From: Lacibacter sediminis | GTDB lineage: Bacteria; Bacteroidota; Bacteroidia; Chitinophagales; Chitinophagaceae | Direction of reading: 5' to 3' | Assembly (NCBI RefSeq): GCF_014168535.1 | Contig: NZ_CP060007.1 | Coordinates: 682,001 to 746,000 of the forward strand | DNA: 64,000 bases | Shown: positions 31,791 through 39,245 of the stretch, piece by piece | How the letters are laid out: each line of letters begins with the position of its first letter | Numbering within the stretch: the first letter of the stretch is position 1 | The notes under the pieces: model-generated | Databases searched by the model: none | What the model was told of the DNA's origin: nothing | Seen by the model: only the letters and a program-made list of their open reading frames with translations | Translations under genes and position numbers: made by a program

Positions 31791-34661
31791 TTAATTCGTT
31801 TTCACAAATTGTTGTACATGCTTATATCTGCGGTTATCGCTGATGATCTCAAGCAGATAACTGCCTGTTGACAAAGGACCAAGTGGTACTGTGCCATTTT
31901 GGTAAGCCTGTGTTCGTTGCATCAACACCTGACCGCTTAAATTGGTTACACGTAGATGTATGGTTTTGATTCCTGTTGCTCCACCTGTTCTGAAATTAAT
32001 ATCACCCGGTGTAATGGTTGGGAATACTGAATTTATAAATCGTTTATCATTTACCACAACATCAGGAACAGAGGTTGGCACATTGCCAATAACAGTATAG
32101 AACATGCCGTTGCCATGTGTACCCACAAGCAGCGTGTTGTCAGCAGTACGTAAAACAAGATCGTTCACAATGGCGCCTTGCATCATGGCCGGGCCTTCAA
32201 GTTGCCAGTTGGTGGAGTTTCCGTTAATGGTGGTTGTGCTGAACAAGCCAATGGAAGTGCCAACATAATATTCAACTCCTGTTGTGGTGGCTATGATGGC
32301 GCATGATCTGAAAGATGCCAGATTTATTTTCGATCCTTCAACTACTTGCCAAGTTGGAGAAGCAGAAAGCGCATTACCTGTCCAGAAAGCACTTACTGCT
32401 CCATAATTTGAGACAACAGCCATTACTGTGTCAGGGTTACGGGGATTAACAGCAATTTCCCTCACAAGCGAATTTGCTGTTATGCCGGATGGTGTAATAT
32501 TAACCGGGGTTGTTGATGCAGTTGCATTCCTTGGGTCTTGCATCCGGTATATTTTAGCGTCACTGGTTCCAATAAAAAGATAGCTGTTTGCATTGTTGTA
32601 GGATCCTCTGGAAGTTGCAAGGGAGAAAATATCTCCATTTGTAGTTAAGGTTGTTCCAACGCCAGTCATCTCTGTCCATCCTGTGCTTTGTGTTACAGTA
32701 GATGCAGAAGTGGTTCTCCATAAACGATTATCACTGACATAGTAAAGTAGTTCAGTATTATCGGGGTCGAGATGATAATAAGTCACAAATTGTCCTTCAG
32801 GTGCACCAGTTGGATCGATTTGTGCTCCAGTTAATGAAGATCCTTGAACTATGTTTAAGCGGCCAAGGATACCATTTTGCGCAGAAGCATATAAATATTG
32901 TTGTGTTGACGTACTTGGTGAAAGTGCCGTCATGCCTCCATCACCCCCAAAAATACCTACATAGTGATCATTTGGATCTGGTAAAGCAGGGCCAAAAAAC
33001 TGTTTCGAATCTCTGTAAGAGGTAGAATTATCTTGTGCCCCACCTGCGAATGTGAGTGAGCCTGCTGAGGGATCAATAGCAACATGATAGTATTGAAAAG
33101 TTTGATATTGGTTATTCAAATTATCCCAACTTACCGGAGACGATGTAATGTTATTACAAGCCTGTAATCCACCATCATTGCCCACAACTAACCGGTTTGC
33201 ATTTGAAGGGTCGAATGCAAAAGAATGAAAGTCAACATGACTAAATTGGTTCGGATCGGTATACGTAGTTGATACTAGTCCGCCGATAAAAGTTCCAGAC
33301 GAACTAAATGCATTAGTTGACCGGAAAAGATTTACGCCTCCTGCCAAAACGAGATCTTGATTAGTTGGATGCACAGCAAGCAACATATTATAACCTTCTT
33401 GCGTTTCCATGTATTTCGTTGTCCCGGCATTTTGAATTGCGGTAAGATTAGTACCCCTGTTACTGCTCCATGTTATCGAAGAGAAATTTGCAAGGTTGGC
33501 ACGGAAAAGATCAGCCTCAGATTGATTGGATGCAGCACTTAAAGAGTTTTCATACATAACATACAAAGTATTTGCATTACTGGGAGCCACCGAAAGTACC
33601 GTTCTTCCCCATCCTGTTCCGTTTGTTAGCGATGGGTTATATGCTTTCCAACCTGCAACTGAATCGGGCTGTCCGTTTCTGCCACCAGCTATTCTTTTCC
33701 AGTCTGATAAACCATTTGTAGATGCCCATACGCCAACAGTATCCCTATTATTATTTCGACCGGAAAAGCTGGCGTAGTAACGTGTGCCATCTTTCGAAAT
33801 GGCAATATCTGTTGCCATCGCTTCCAGAGGTTGATTTGTATCTTCTATTCCTAATACATAACCAAAGGTATTGTTGCTGGGTGCTTGAAATCCATCTGTA
33901 GATATCCATATATAATTGAAAGTGGCAAAATAAACATACCCCCTGCTATCAACCTGAATATTAAAAATCATATCGAAAATATCGTCGAGATTTTCTTTGT
34001 AAGTACTCCCTGCGGTAATATTCACCTTACTCCAGGTAACACCATTGTTTGTTGATTTTAAAATTCCATTGCCAGAGGCAAAACTGGAGTTAGGATACCC
34101 GGCAGAACCACCTAGAATCTCACCAGTACCCGCATACCATGTATCATTAAAAGCAGGTCGGGGATCCTGGGAAAAGCAGTTTACATTCCTCATTAAAGAG
34201 GTATCAACGCTAACATACGACCAGGTGGCGCCGCCATTTGTTGAACGAAAAATTCCACCTGATATGCCAGCAGCAAGCATAACCCCGTTATTACGCATAT
34301 CATAAGCAAGGGCTCTGGTTCGACCGCCATTTTGCGTTGGTCCGGCAGCAGTATAAGTATTCAGTATTGATGGGCGAAAGTTTATTGCACTCTGCCTTTT
34401 TATTACAGAAGTAAGTATTTCTCTTTCTTTTTGGTAGATGCCCTTTGGGATCTGGCCTGTTGCAGGGTCGTGTAGCATTTTCCATTCATACAAGCGGCGT
34501 TTAAAACCGCCTTCTTCTTTTTCTTCTTCATCAGCCGAGGCAAGTAGAGAAAATTTATTCTTAAGAATTGGTTGTTTTTTGCCAGTCAACTTATTGTACA
34601 CAAAGAGGGTAACGATGGCGATTGATACAACTGAAAGAATCAGGTAAGCTGTTTTGCGCAT
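31791..34661 (-). CDS. Large BNR/sortilin-like propeller protein with T9SS sorting tail
   Basis: A 956-residue protein with a single N-terminal hydrophobic segment (AYLILSVVSIAIVTLFVYN), then a charged linker (ADEEEKEEGGFKRRLYEW). The body is a beta-propeller of BNR/VPS10-like repeats: GGIFRSTNGGATWSYVSVDTS, GILKSTNNGVTWSKV and YIWISTDGFQAPS are Asp-box sequences (STxxGxxW). The C-terminus (NSVFPTITPGDINFRTGG to YKHVQQFVKTN, with GQVLMQR and LSTGSYLLEI) is a T9SS sorting domain. Secretion to the surface is therefore expected. A role in substrate binding or extracellular hydrolysis is only family-level inference; sialidase catalytic residues were not checked. Confidence 0.85.
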   Translation of the reverse strand: MRKTAYLILSVVSIAIVTLFVYNKLTGKKQPILKNKFSLLASADEEEKEEGGFKRRLYEWKMLHDPATGQIPKGIYQKEREILTSVIKRQSAINFRPSILNTYTAAGPTQNGGRTRALAYDMRNNGVMLAAGISGGIFRSTNGGATWSYVSVDTSLMRNVNCFSQDPRPAFNDTWYAGTGEILGGSAGYPNSSFASGNGILKSTNNGVTWSKVNITAGSTYKENLDDIFDMIFNIQVDSRGYVYFATFNYIWISTDGFQAPSNNTFGYVLGIEDTNQPLEAMATDIAISKDGTRYYASFSGRNNNRDTVGVWASTNGLSDWKRIAGGRNGQPDSVAGWKAYNPSLTNGTGWGRTVLSVAPSNANTLYVMYENSLSAASNQSEADLFRANLANFSSITWSSNRGTNLTAIQNAGTTKYMETQEGYNMLLAVHPTNQDLVLAGGVNLFRSTNAFSSSGTFIGGLVSTTYTDPNQFSHVDFHSFAFDPSNANRLVVGNDGGLQACNNITSSPVSWDNLNNQYQTFQYYHVAIDPSAGSLTFAGGAQDNSTSYRDSKQFFGPALPDPNDHYVGIFGGDGGMTALSPSTSTQQYLYASAQNGILGRLNIVQGSSLTGAQIDPTGAPEGQFVTYYHLDPDNTELLYYVSDNRLWRTTSASTVTQSTGWTEMTGVGTTLTTNGDIFSLATSRGSYNNANSYLFIGTSDAKIYRMQDPRNATASTTPVNITPSGITANSLVREIAVNPRNPDTVMAVVSNYGAVSAFWTGNALSASPTWQVVEGSKINLASFRSCAIIATTTGVEYYVGTSIGLFSTTTINGNSTNWQLEGPAMMQGAIVNDLVLRTADNTLLVGTHGNGMFYTVIGNVPTSVPDVVVNDKRFINSVFPTITPGDINFRTGGATGIKTIHLRVTNLSGQVLMQRTQAYQNGTVPLGPLSTGSYLLEIISDNRRYKHVQQFVKTN

Positions 34662-34751
34662 ACTCTAAAAATTAGGTTATCGTAAGTTAAGATTTTTTTA
34701 GGGAGATGGGGATTCTTGTGGATAGGGTTGCAATGAAATAACATGCAAACA

Positions 34752-34779
34752 AAAAGCCCCCGATGTATCGGGGGCTTTT
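34752..34779 (-). terminator. Terminator downstream of tRNA-Ser
   Basis: AAAGCCCCCGAT and ATCGGGGGCTTT form a 12-bp stem with a GT loop, flanked by A on one side and T on the other. It lies directly 3' of the tRNA on the minus strand. Confidence 0.85.
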
Positions 34780-34780
34780 G

Positions 34781-34869
34781 CGGTGAGGGCGGGATTCGAA
34801 CCCGCGGTACAGAGTTACCCGTACGGCAGTTTAGCAAACTACTGATTTCAGCCACTCATCCACCTCACC
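34781..34869 (-). tRNA. tRNA-Ser (anticodon GCT)
   Basis: An 89-nt class II tRNA on the minus strand. The acceptor stem GGTGAGG (34863-34869) pairs with CCTCACC (34782-34788); the discriminator base is G. The anticodon loop is TTGCTAA with stem GTAGT/ACTGC (one G-T pair), giving anticodon GCT for AGC/AGU serine codons. The long variable arm GTACGGGTAACTCTGTAC is typical of serine tRNA, and the T arm is GCGGGTTCGAATCCCGC. The 3' CCA is not encoded. Confidence 0.95.
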
Positions 34870-34961
34870 GACTGAAATTTTAAGGGTGGCAAAAATAAAG
34901 ATTCGCACCCATACAACCCAAAAAAAGAAAAGAGGTTTTCTGTTTAGCTGATTCAGCCGTA

Positions 34962-36326
34962 TTAAACCGAAAATTTTTGAAGCAAAGCATCAAAGCTAAT
35001 CGACTCCTGTACACCTGTAGCCAATTCTTTTACATTACAGGTGCCGCTCTCCAGTTCTTTGGTGCCGAGAATGACGATAAATGGAATTTGTTTTTTCTCA
35101 GCGTATTTAAATTGTTTGTCGAATTTGCTGTTTTCATGATACAGTTCACAGGCAACGCCTTTGCTGCGGAGATGCTGCATCAGTTCAAATGCTTTTTTGC
35201 TTTCTGCATCGCCAAGATTGAAAAACAAAATTTTTGTACCCGTATGTACACCTGCAGGGAAAAGTTTCAGTTCTTCCATTACATCATAAATACGATCAAC
35301 ACCAAACGAAATACCAACACCCGGAATATTCGGCACACCAAATAAACCGGTGAGATCGTCGTAACGTCCACCACCACCAATGCTTCCCATCTGCACATTC
35401 TTCGCTTTTACTTCGAAGATGATGCCAGTGTAATAGTTGAGACCTCGTGCTAGTGTAAAATCAAATTGCAGATTTGAGATTTGCGATTGCAGATTGACTG
35501 TTTCCAATTCTTTAATTCCTTGCTTACCTGTTTCAGATTCACCAAGTAAGGATTTTATCTGTTGCAGCTTTTCTTGGTTACTGCCAGTGATGAGTAAATA
35601 TTTTTCAATGATGGAAATTTGTTCTGCTGTTAATCCACGCTGAACCAATTCCTCTTTTACTTTTTCTAAACCGATCTTATCTAACTTGTCAATTGCAACA
35701 GTAATGTCAACCATCTTTTCGCTTCCACCACATATCTCTGCTAATGCAGCAAGTATTTTCCGGCTATTGATTTTTATTTCTACATCAACGCCGAGTTTTT
35801 GAAAAACCGTAGAGTAAATATTGGTCAGTTCAACTTCATTCAACAATGATTTACTGCCCACCACATCTGCATCGCATTGATAAAACTCACGGTAACGTCC
35901 TTTCTGCGGACGATCAGCTCTCCAAACAGGCTGCACCTGGTAGCGTTTGAATGGCATCGTTAGTTGATTGTGATTCATCGCCACATAACGTGCAAACGGA
36001 ATGGTAAGATCATACTTCAACGCACGTTCAGTGATTGCACTTGTATTTTTTCCTGCGAGTACTTTTTCAAATTCGTCTTTGATCGTTTGTTGCTTTGCAG
36101 GATTATCTAAACCGTTATTGAGAATTTTAAAAATCAATTTATCGCCTTCTTCTCCATACTTGCCCATCAACGTCTCAAGGTTTTCCATAGCTGGCGTTTC
36201 CAATGGTTCAAACCCATACAATTCAAAAACCGATTTGATCGTATTGAAAATGTAATTGCGTTTGCGAACAACATCTGCTCCAAAATCTCTAGTGCCTTGC
36301 GGTAATGATACATTAACCTTCGCCAT
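34962..36326 (-). CDS. hisS: Histidyl-tRNA synthetase
   Basis: A 454-residue class II aminoacyl-tRNA synthetase that charges tRNA-His. Readable landmarks: LPQGTRDFGADVVRKRNYI at the N-terminus, RAPF-equivalent RYQVQPVWRADRPQKGRYREFYQCDADVVG (motif 2), LARGLNYYTGIIFEV (histidine-specific motif) and GVGISFGVDRIYDVMEEL (motif 3). An anticodon-binding domain follows (KILFFNLGDAESKKAFELMQHLR). Residues about 277-288 (VNLQSQISNLQF) lie just before LARGLNYYTG. They are encoded by a simple repeat that also occurs in the nuoB-nuoC spacer, so this looks like an in-frame repeat insertion. Confidence 0.95.
   Translation of the reverse strand: MAKVNVSLPQGTRDFGADVVRKRNYIFNTIKSVFELYGFEPLETPAMENLETLMGKYGEEGDKLIFKILNNGLDNPAKQQTIKDEFEKVLAGKNTSAITERALKYDLTIPFARYVAMNHNQLTMPFKRYQVQPVWRADRPQKGRYREFYQCDADVVGSKSLLNEVELTNIYSTVFQKLGVDVEIKINSRKILAALAEICGGSEKMVDITVAIDKLDKIGLEKVKEELVQRGLTAEQISIIEKYLLITGSNQEKLQQIKSLLGESETGKQGIKELETVNLQSQISNLQFDFTLARGLNYYTGIIFEVKAKNVQMGSIGGGGRYDDLTGLFGVPNIPGVGISFGVDRIYDVMEELKLFPAGVHTGTKILFFNLGDAESKKAFELMQHLRSKGVACELYHENSKFDKQFKYAEKKQIPFIVILGTKELESGTCNVKELATGVQESISFDALLQKFSV
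35465..35498. repeat. ATTGCAGATT-type repeat inside hisS
   Basis: Plus-strand ATTGCAGATT at the left end and GATTGCAGATTG at the right, with TGAGATTTGC between. It matches 42260-42290 in the nuoB-nuoC spacer over about 30 bases with few differences. It lies within the hisS reading frame. Confidence 0.7.
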
Positions 36327-36354
36327 TCTTCAATTTGTAGTTTATAGTTTGTAG
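36327..36354. repeat. TTTGTAGTTTATAG-type repeat ahead of hisS
   Basis: The 28-bp spacer is almost entirely TTTGTAGTTT ATAGTTTGTAGTT, a tandem-like simple repeat. No promoter can be read in it, so hisS may be transcribed from the phosphatase promoter. Confidence 0.5.
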
Positions 36355-36861
36355 TTATTCGTTGGAAGATTTGTCAGTACTTTTTACTTCGTACCTCGTA
36401 CTTCCTGCAATGTACTTCTCAATTATTTTGTCACACGCTTTATCAATCAGTTCATACACGCTGTGATAGCCATCTTCTTTCCCATACCAGGGATCAGGTA
36501 CAGCCCTGTTCTCACCGGGATATAATTCATTCAACAGCAGATCTACTTTATCTTCTTTCCACAACTTGCCACTCATTTGTTTTACATCTATGTAGTTGCT
36601 GCTGTCCATTACATAAATAAAGTCATAGTTCAGAAAATCTTCTTTCGCAAATTGTCGTGCCCGTTGTTTACTGATATCAACGCCATTATGCTTTGCTACT
36701 TTAATGCTTAAATGATGCGGAGGTTCACCGGTATGCCATGCACCGGTGCCTGCACTCTCCACACTCCATTGCAAACCGGCCTTCCATGCCTTGTGCTGAA
36801 GTACTCCTTCTGCCAAAGGACTTCTGCAAATATTTCCCAAACAAACCATTAAGATACGCAT
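36355..36861 (-). CDS. Low-molecular-weight protein-tyrosine phosphatase
   Basis: A 168-residue LMW-PTP that hydrolyses phosphotyrosine. The P-loop VCLGNICRSP gives nucleophile C7 and R13; the general acid is the Asp in VPDPWYG. The family core ends near KIIEKYI. The ATG at 36861 begins right at MRILMVCLGN and is preferred over 36942. The C-terminal tail GSTRYEVKSTDKSSNE is encoded by a TACGAAGTA-type repeat also found upstream of nuoL, so the tail is probably not conserved. A -7 box ends 5 nt before the ATG. The gene is upstream of hisS on the same strand, 28 bp apart. Confidence 0.93.
   Translation of the reverse strand: MRILMVCLGNICRSPLAEGVLQHKAWKAGLQWSVESAGTGAWHTGEPPHHLSIKVAKHNGVDISKQRARQFAKEDFLNYDFIYVMDSSNYIDVKQMSGKLWKEDKVDLLLNELYPGENRAVPDPWYGKEDGYHSVYELIDKACDKIIEKYIAGSTRYEVKSTDKSSNE
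36376..36412. repeat. Palindromic GTACTTCGTAC-type repeat in the phosphatase gene
   Basis: ACTTCGTACCTCGTACTT at 36386-36403 differs at one base from 50352-50369 in the nuoK-nuoL spacer (ACTTCGTGCCTCGTACTT). Flanking GTACTT copies occur at 36377 and 36412. It is read in frame as the protein's last residues. Confidence 0.7.
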
Positions 36862-36866
36862 GGCCG

Positions 36867-36874
36867 CAAAGATA
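36867..36874 (-). promoter_or_regulatory. -7 box TATCTTTG adjacent to the phosphatase start
   Basis: Minus-strand TATCTTTG, then CGGCC, then ATG: the same 5-nt spacing as rlmN. Confidence 0.5.
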
Positions 36875-36884
36875 AGGTGTAAGG

Positions 36885-36992
36885 GAAAAGGCACAAGGAA
36901 CAAGAAGTAAGGAAGAAAATCCAATGTCCGCAAACAAGGCACAAGAAGTAAAACTCACTATCAGAAATCTAACATCAAACATCAGCCATTGT
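36885..36992. repeat. Simple repeats in the divergent spacer
   Basis: GGCACAAGGAACAAGAAGTAA (starting about 36890) recurs in shorter form as GGCACAAGAAGTAAA (from about 36938), followed by an AATCTAACATCAAACATCAG stretch. These resemble the other spacer repeats. The rest of the 290-bp spacer up to the TonB gene contains no readable promoter box. Confidence 0.5.
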
Positions 36993-37150
36993 ATTTCTTC
37001 TTATGGATTTATTCGTACGCAGCATCTAATTATCGTTATCATTTCATCAGCAGCCGGCCGGCGAATGTGTAATGAAAATTTGTTTGAGTGTATGATCGGT
37101 CATACGCAAACAGATGAATCAATTATTTCACATCACCAAAACGTTGTCAC

Positions 37151-37975
37151 ATGAAAAGCGAACAAATTCTTACTGCCGATCTGTTGGATATTTTATTTGA
37201 AAACCGTAACAAAGCTTACGGTGCATATTCTATACGGAGAGCTTATCCATCTCATCTTAAAAAAGCATTGGGGATGATGTTATTACTGGTAGCCGGGCTG
37301 TCGTTGTACGTAATGAGCAAACCAAAAAAAGCAGGCACATACATTCCGCTATCAAAGGACACTGTGATTGTAATTCTTGAAGAGGTGATTGATATTAAAA
37401 AGCCGAAAGAAAAGCAACAGCAAGAGCGAACTGTCGAAGCACAACCTCCGACCAAGGTTGACAGACCCATTGAGATTGTGCCAGATGATCAAATAATTAA
37501 ACACCCACCTATTGACAGAACGGATCCGGAAGAATATGTTCCTGGGAACAACGACAAACCTGCTGTGGGCGAAGGCGGGGCGCAGTTTGTTCAGGGAAAA
37601 CCAGGTGAAACAAACATCACCCCAAATCCGCCACAGGAGGCAGCTCCTGAAGAGCCCGCTATTCTCGAATCCCCAGATGAAAAACCAGAATTCCCCGGTG
37701 GTATGGAAGCATGGTCCCGTTACCTGCAACGCATGTTACGTGTGCCTGAGGAACTGGAATCTGGTGACCGAAAAACGGTAAGGGTAAAATTTGTAGTGAA
37801 TGCAAATGGCGAGGTAACAGATGCTGTCATTACTATGAGCGGAGGAAAAGAGTTCGACAAAGAGGTAATGCGTGTAATTGGTCGTATGCCTAAATGGAAA
37901 CCGGGAAAACAGAGAGGAAAACCAGTGGCATCTTATTTTACACAACCGGTAACCTTTACCGTTCCGGAAGAGTAA
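37151..37975 (+). CDS. TonB-family energy transducer
   Basis: A 274-residue TonB protein. It opens with the Bacteroidota form ADLLDILFENRNKAYGAYSIRRAYPSHL, then one membrane anchor (LGMMLLLVAGLSLYVM) and a Pro/Glu/Lys-rich periplasmic linker (about 60-175). The C-terminal TonB domain contains PEFPGGMEAWSRYLQRM, VRVKFVVNANGEVTDAVI and MPKWKPGKQRGKPVASYFTQPVTFTV. Such proteins couple the ExbB/ExbD motor to outer-membrane receptors. No exbB/exbD genes flank it; the next genes encode a small membrane protein, a PstS-like lipoprotein and a TPR protein. A second TonB gene begins at the window end with similar opening residues. Confidence 0.92.
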   Translation: MKSEQILTADLLDILFENRNKAYGAYSIRRAYPSHLKKALGMMLLLVAGLSLYVMSKPKKAGTYIPLSKDTVIVILEEVIDIKKPKEKQQQERTVEAQPPTKVDRPIEIVPDDQIIKHPPIDRTDPEEYVPGNNDKPAVGEGGAQFVQGKPGETNITPNPPQEAAPEEPAILESPDEKPEFPGGMEAWSRYLQRMLRVPEELESGDRKTVRVKFVVNANGEVTDAVITMSGGKEFDKEVMRVIGRMPKWKPGKQRGKPVASYFTQPVTFTVPEE

Positions 37976-38011
37976 AAATTAGTTAACTTGCCCGCTCCCT
38001 AAAAAGCTTAC

Positions 38012-38251
38012 ATGTCAATCCAGGAAGATTTCAGGAAAAAGAATAAACCCGTCAATGTAAAGGCAGTGTTCGACATTGTGATGGGCTTCATATACCTGGT
38101 TATGGGGGCGGTTCTTGCTCTATCAAAATATCTCGGGCTTGAAATTACATTCCCACCACCCGATGTAGTTATTGTATTCGGAATTGCCGCATTTGTTTAT
38201 GGGGCATTCCGCATTTTCAGGGGGGTAAAAACTTACAACAATCCATCATAG
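38012..38251 (+). CDS. Small two-helix membrane protein
   Basis: A 79-residue protein with a charged start (SIQEDFRKKNKPVNVKAVFD) and two hydrophobic helices (IVMGFIYLVMGAVLALSKYLG and VVIVFGIAAFVYGAFRIFRG). It lies 36 bp after the TonB gene and 2 bp before the PstS-like gene. The context implies an envelope role with those neighbours, but its function is unknown. Confidence 0.75.
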   Translation: MSIQEDFRKKNKPVNVKAVFDIVMGFIYLVMGAVLALSKYLGLEITFPPPDVVIVFGIAAFVYGAFRIFRGVKTYNNPS

Positions 38252-38253
38252 AC

Positions 38254-39189
38254 ATGAAGAAGTGGAGTATGGTACTGTATGGCTGTTTAAGCCTGTGTCT
38301 TTTTTCCTGTAAGGAGAAGAAGGCACAGCCTGACGATACCGGTTCAACCGGTACCATCCATATCAGTGTAGACGAATCGTTCAAGCCCATCATTGAAGAA
38401 CAGATCCAGGTTTTTCAATCTACTTTCCCCAAGGCTAAGATCATTGCTCATTACAAACCGGAGGCTGACTGCTGGAATGATCTGTTGAACGATAGCATCC
38501 GTCTGGTGATCGTTACCAAAAAAATCACCCCCGAAGAGGCCCGTTATTATGCCGATTCTCTTGGCTTATATCCCCAAAGTGATCTGCTGGCCAGCGATGC
38601 CGTTGCATTGGTGGTGAACAGAAATGCTCCCGATTCTGTTTTTACTAAAGAAGAAGTGGCAGGGATGTTGTTAGGTACAGGAAAGTTGCCGTATAAACTT
38701 GTTTTTGATGGAGTAAAAGCAACCAGTACGGTACGTTATGCCATCGATAGTATATTGAAAGGGAAACTATTTAATACATCCACCATTACAGCTGCAAAAA
38801 GCAGCAGCGAAGTGGTTGAGTATATTGCAGAAACCCCGGGTTATATAGGTTTTGTGGGTGTAAGCTGGATCGGTAACCCCGAAGACAGCAAACAACTGGA
38901 GCTGTTGAAGAAGGTGCGGATAGCGTGGCTTCCCTGTGATAGTTGCGAAGAAGCAAATACGTATACAAAACCCTGGCAGGAAGATATTTTAACAAAACGT
39001 TATCCCTACACCAGGGAGATCTATTACGTCTTAAAAGAAAATCACGTGGGCTTAGGAAAAGCATTTGTGAATTTTATGAACAGCGACAGGGGTCAACTGA
39101 TCTTTAGAAGAGGGTATCTTGTTCCGGCAAGGAGAATTTTTATCATGAGAGAAACTCAACTGAAATTAGTGAAGCCTGTAAAGCAATAA
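38254..39189 (+). CDS. PstS-like substrate-binding lipoprotein
   Basis: A 311-residue lipoprotein (MKKWSMVLYGCLSLCLFSC then KEKK). The sequence has the periplasmic binding protein layout of the phosphate (PstS-like) group: GTIHISVDESFKPIIEEQIQVFQ, FPKAKIIAHYKPEADCWNDLLND, LLASDAVALVVNRNAPDSVFTKEEVAGMLLG and YIGFVGVSWIG. No Pst permease or ATPase genes follow, so phosphate import by a standard ABC system is unlikely here. In its TonB/TPR neighbourhood it may have another ligand or be a sensor. It starts 2 bp after the previous gene's stop. Confidence 0.82.
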   Translation: MKKWSMVLYGCLSLCLFSCKEKKAQPDDTGSTGTIHISVDESFKPIIEEQIQVFQSTFPKAKIIAHYKPEADCWNDLLNDSIRLVIVTKKITPEEARYYADSLGLYPQSDLLASDAVALVVNRNAPDSVFTKEEVAGMLLGTGKLPYKLVFDGVKATSTVRYAIDSILKGKLFNTSTITAAKSSSEVVEYIAETPGYIGFVGVSWIGNPEDSKQLELLKKVRIAWLPCDSCEEANTYTKPWQEDILTKRYPYTREIYYVLKENHVGLGKAFVNFMNSDRGQLIFRRGYLVPARRIFIMRETQLKLVKPVKQ

Positions 39190-39245
39190 TTTTAATATTT
39201 TTACCGACCCTGAGCAACCGATTACTTAAACCAAAGAAAGAAAAA

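Noticed and set aside
36861..37150. Considered for an exbB/exbD remnant upstream of the TonB gene
   Set aside because: No ExbB or ExbD-like sequence could be read in any frame; only simple repeats and unstructured DNA.
38254..39189. Assignment as the phosphate transport protein PstS
   Set aside because: The fold signals fit, but there are no pstC, pstA or pstB genes beside it, so only a PstS-like label is justified.
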